Source of the DNA: an uncultured Clostridia bacterium
GTDB taxonomy: Bacteria; Bacillota; Clostridia; Peptostreptococcales; Anaerovoracaceae
Assembly: GCA_934256595.1 (NCBI GenBank)
Contig: CAKQOW010000057.1
Location: forward strand, 1 to 15,176
Length of the DNA stretch: 15,176 nucleotides
Direction of reading: 5' to 3'
Positions 13,399 through 15,176 of this stretch are shown here, in pieces (within the stretch, counting starts at the first letter, position 1; every line of letters begins with the position of its first letter). A program made the translations under genes and the position numbers. Below the pieces are notes generated by a model that did not search any database, was not told where the DNA came from, and was given only the letters and a program-made list of their open reading frames with translations.

Positions 13399-13959
13399 TT
13401 ATTTTCTGGGCTTCTGAGGTATGTAATGTCGCCCGGAATAGTCGTATTTAATATCTATCATACATATGGCAGTCGCTATATCATTTTCGTCTTTTGATCT
13501 CAGTGCAAGCACTATAGGTTCATCCGCTTTGCAGGTGTTTTCAAGATAATCTATATACTGTGAAACGCTGCTGAAATCTTCCGGATTTTCTCCGTTTACC
13601 GCAAAAATTTCAAAGGATTCATTAAATACAAACGCATACATTTCATCAAGACTGTTTGTAGTTTCTATTGTCAGTTTAAGACCGTTTTCGTGAAACATTT
13701 CGCCTGTAAGCTCTCTGAACGAAATCGGCGCCGGATTCTCCTCGTCCGCCGCTTTTTCAAGTTTTTCGTGAAAGTCCCGTATACTTTGTCCCAGCACTTC
13801 CCTGTTAGGCTCGTACCACGACTTCATAACGTCTATAATCATAAGAGCCAGGTTTTTTGTTTCCGAACCGTACCACAGTGATTCAAGATGGTATCCCCAG
13901 TCATTCTCCACTATTATCTTCACAAAATATATTTGGCTGTATTTAACTCCTTCAGTCAT
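13399..13959 (-). CDS. Unrecognised cytoplasmic protein, 186 residues
   Basis: I do not recognise a family. The protein is soluble and acidic, with no signal peptide or membrane segment. The N-terminal part (1-~50) alternates short hydrophobic strands (YSQIYFVKIIVENDWGYHLE) with an aromatic-rich stretch (LESLWYGSETKNL), then a likely helix (ALMIIDVMKSWYEP). The middle (55-85) is charged and helical. The C-terminus contains strands such as 'GLKLTIETTNSLDEMYAFVF' and 'PIVLALRSKDENDIATAICMIDIKYDYSG', and it ends in a basic tail (PQKPRK). The composition is that of an alpha/beta domain. AAGGAG lies 9 bases before the ATG. It stands alone on the minus strand: 228 bases separate it from the ammonia-lyase start downstream, and 194 bases from the small membrane peptide gene upstream. 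A TATAAT at about 13996-14001 could be its -10 box, but no clear -35 was found. Confidence 0.7.
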   Translation of the reverse strand: MTEGVKYSQIYFVKIIVENDWGYHLESLWYGSETKNLALMIIDVMKSWYEPNREVLGQSIRDFHEKLEKAADEENPAPISFRELTGEMFHENGLKLTIETTNSLDEMYAFVFNESFEIFAVNGENPEDFSSVSQYIDYLENTCKADEPIVLALRSKDENDIATAICMIDIKYDYSGRHYIPQKPRK

Positions 13960-14023
13960 AAATTCATTCTCCTTTTGTATGTATATATAAGATTATACAC
14001 TAACATTCAGGCAAAAGGAATAA

Positions 14024-14139
14024 AAAAGAACCTGTATTATTGAAGTGAGAATAAATATTTTAAAAGATACCGCACTCCGGATACAGGATCTTCGATATTA
14101 CTTTCTCAAAAACTGATGCAGTGTATCATCGGTTCTTTT
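14024..14139 (-). repeat. Gene-free gap bounded by 9-bp inverted repeats with competing pairings
   Basis: AAAAGAACC (14024-14032) and GGTTCTTTT (14131-14139) are perfect inverted repeats about 116 bp apart. A second pair, CCTGTAT (14031-14037) and ATACAGG (14081-14087), shares two bases with the first, so the two stems exclude each other. On the minus strand either stem would be followed by a U-rich run (UUCUUUUUUA). It lies between the small peptide gene and the unrecognised gene. It may be a weak terminator, an attenuator leader or a decayed mobile remnant. Confidence 0.4.
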
Positions 14140-14153
14140 GTAAAACAGCTCAA

Positions 14154-14297
14154 TTAAACAGCTGCTGCCATTCTTGTCATATGATATCCGTATGTGCTGC
14201 CTGAAATAATATACAGAATTATAATCCCGATACCTGTAACAGCAAATACTGCCTCCATCAGATCAGACACACGCGGTTTACATGAAAATTCTGTCAT
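14154..14297 (-). CDS. Small membrane peptide, 47 residues
   Basis: A short gene below usual calling limits. The protein begins MTEFSCKPRVSDLMEAVF, has one hydrophobic segment (~16-33, rich in Ile, Val and Gly), then a polar stretch (SGSTYGYH), and ends MAAAV. It is predicted to be a single-pass membrane peptide. The ATG (14297-14295) overlaps the TGA stop (14296-14294) of the upstream membrane protein as ATGA. GAGGAG lies about 10 bases before the ATG, inside the upstream gene. This arrangement strongly suggests translational coupling and a functional link with the 145-residue membrane protein. The family is unknown to me; it could be a subunit or modulator of that protein. Confidence 0.6.
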   Translation of the reverse strand: MTEFSCKPRVSDLMEAVFAVTGIGIIILYIISGSTYGYHMTRMAAAV

Positions 14298-14731
14298 AAC
14301 GTTACAATCTCCTCTTCCAGCAGTTTCGGATAACAGATATAGTTTCTAAAAAACAGTATTCCTGCCAGAGTTAATGCGCCGCCGACTCCGGAATAGAAAA
14401 ACGCAATAAAAATATCCGGAAAAATTCCTGCGGCTCTGAAACCGATTCCGACACTCATCATAAAAGCCATAATAAGATATGCTTTCAGATCAAAGAAATT
14501 CCAGACTGGTTTGTAATCCTCGTATTTCAGGATTCTTTTTGTGTGTTTTTTGCTCATCTTGAAAAACATTCTTCCGAAAACAATAAATATAGCTATCGAA
14601 AGCAAATACAGATACCATTTTGATTCGATTATAAAATACGCCAAAGCTCCAAGCCTTGCTACATTAAACCCGGCAATAAGCCATACAATACCGGCTATCA
14701 ATAAAAGGTTTCTCTTTTTTACATGAAACAT
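14294..14731 (-). CDS. Unrecognised four-helix membrane protein, 145 residues
   Basis: An integral membrane protein with four hydrophobic segments at about residues 8-30, 38-57, 84-105 and 110-130. A basic cytoplasmic loop (KMSKKHTKRILKYEDYKP, ~58-75) lies between the second and third. It begins MFHVKKRNLLLIAGIVWLIAG and contains Asn/Arg inside the first helix region (FNVARLG), and a Gly-rich pair of helices near the end. I do not recognise a characterised family. The ATG has GAGGTG 6 bases upstream, a site that overlaps the stop codon of the MarR-type gene (14744-14742). Its own stop overlaps the start of the 47-residue peptide. The three genes therefore form a compact operon, and the regulator probably controls the membrane protein; a role as a transporter or resistance factor is only an inference from that context. 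Confidence 0.75.
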   Translation of the reverse strand: MFHVKKRNLLLIAGIVWLIAGFNVARLGALAYFIIESKWYLYLLSIAIFIVFGRMFFKMSKKHTKRILKYEDYKPVWNFFDLKAYLIMAFMMSVGIGFRAAGIFPDIFIAFFYSGVGGALTLAGILFFRNYICYPKLLEEEIVTL

Positions 14732-14741
14732 TTTTTCACCT

Positions 14742-15175
14742 CTATTCCCTCATGTCACTTAAATAATTTTCAGCATTATCGCATATCTTGCGAAAAACAG
14801 ACTTACACATTGCCATTTCTTCTTCTGTCAGCCCCTGAAACATATTATTCATAAATTGTTTCTGTACATTAAGTCCGGTCCGGACAATTTCCTGCGCAGG
14901 ATCCAGCAGAAATATCTGAATATGTTTTTTATTATCTTCACTTTGTTTTTTTCAATCAGGCCTCTGTCCTCAAGAAATTTGAGTGAGGTCGAAACATGCG
15001 ATTTTGTTGATTTGCGAATCTTAACAATGTCAGCCGCTGTGTTGTACTGCGGATTATTATATAAAAACATCAGTATATCATACTCCATTTGGGTTAGTTT
15101 GTATCGGTCACATACTGATCGTGTAAGCATTTCATAACAGCGTGTAATTGTCTTATGCTTGTCCCAAAAGTGCAT
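14742..15175 (-). pseudogene. MarR family regulator, apparently frameshifted and possibly truncated by the window edge
   Basis: Read from 15175, the first ~75 residues are a typical MarR winged helix: 'RYKLTQMEYDILMFLYNNPQYNTAADIVKIRKSTKSHVSTSLKFLEDRGLIEK'. The reading frame then veers into non-MarR sequence and stops at 14849. In the neighbouring frame, MarR-like sequence resumes directly: SEDNKKHIQIFLLDPAQEIV, then 'MFQGLTEEEMAMCKSVFRKI' and a stop at 14742. The switch point is a run of seven T (14946-14952 on the plus strand); eight would restore one frame (IEKKQSEDNKK). So the gene is either truly inactivated, subject to slippage, or carries a sequencing error. The first ATG is at the window's last bases and may be internal. 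The restored stop overlaps the ribosome binding site of the following membrane protein gene, which supports the intact gene being the ancestral form. Confidence 0.8.
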
Positions 15176-15176
15176 T

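Noticed and set aside
14140..14165. CAGCT...AGCTG hairpin as terminator of the small peptide gene
   Set aside because: A five-pair stem with a 9-nt loop is too weak to call.
14849..14941. The short C-terminal tail read in frame after the T7 run as a genuine MarR variant
   Set aside because: The tail has no MarR features, while the adjacent frame continues the family sequence to a stop that fits the operon.

Overview
The window looks like a stretch of a low-to-moderate GC, Gram-positive anaerobe of the class Clostridia. The signs are strong AGGAGG-type ribosome binding sites with frequent TTG/GTG starts, a YlmC/YmxH sporulation-family PRC-barrel protein, TepA, a Tad-type (CpaF/TadZ-like) secretion ATPase pair, and a beta-aminoacyl-CoA ammonia-lyase typical of amino-acid fermenters. 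I cannot name the genus. There are no tRNA, rRNA, CRISPR, prophage or insertion-sequence signals, and no gene-free stretch exceeds 300 bases.

Layout. Positions 1-446 (-) hold the N-terminus of a CpaF/TadA-type ATPase running off the left edge. 608-2929 (-) is a CPA2 cation:proton antiporter with two C-terminal RCK_C domains, its own promoter (2961-2989) and a terminator (482-518). 3014-4003 (-) is a TadZ/CpaE-like protein with a degenerate P-loop, following tepA (4055-4738, -). Divergent from tepA is the small ymxH-like gene (4798-5037, +). Its terminator is shared with a small membrane export protein (5072-5533, -).

5601-6775 (-) is a two-gene unit: pnuC (nicotinamide riboside-type transporter) overlapping a pyridoxamine-oxidase-fold flavoprotein. 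Its ~100-nt leader, between a near-perfect promoter and the start codon, folds into a three-way junction abutting a U-tract. It can also form a competing hairpin, so it looks like a riboswitch or attenuator that I cannot assign to a known class. Divergently transcribed is a MarR regulator with a double TTAG-N4-CTAA operator, coupled to a YczE-like membrane protein fused to two CBS domains (7027-8570, +).

8641-12433 (-) appears to be one cell-envelope module: a secreted acidic protein made of two ~80-residue repeats, an OmpR-type response regulator, a HAMP-less histidine kinase, and a secreted NlpC/P60 hydrolase. An 11-bp-period direct repeat upstream of the first gene is a candidate response-regulator site.

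12652-13170 (-) is a solitary hotdog-fold ammonia-lyase with a consensus promoter and strong terminator. 13399-13959 (-) is an unrecognised cytoplasmic protein. At the right edge is a MarR gene (14742-15175, -) broken by a one-base slip in a 7-T run, a small four-helix membrane protein, and a previously unlisted 47-residue membrane peptide linked to it by an ATGA overlap. All three are on the minus strand and tightly packed.
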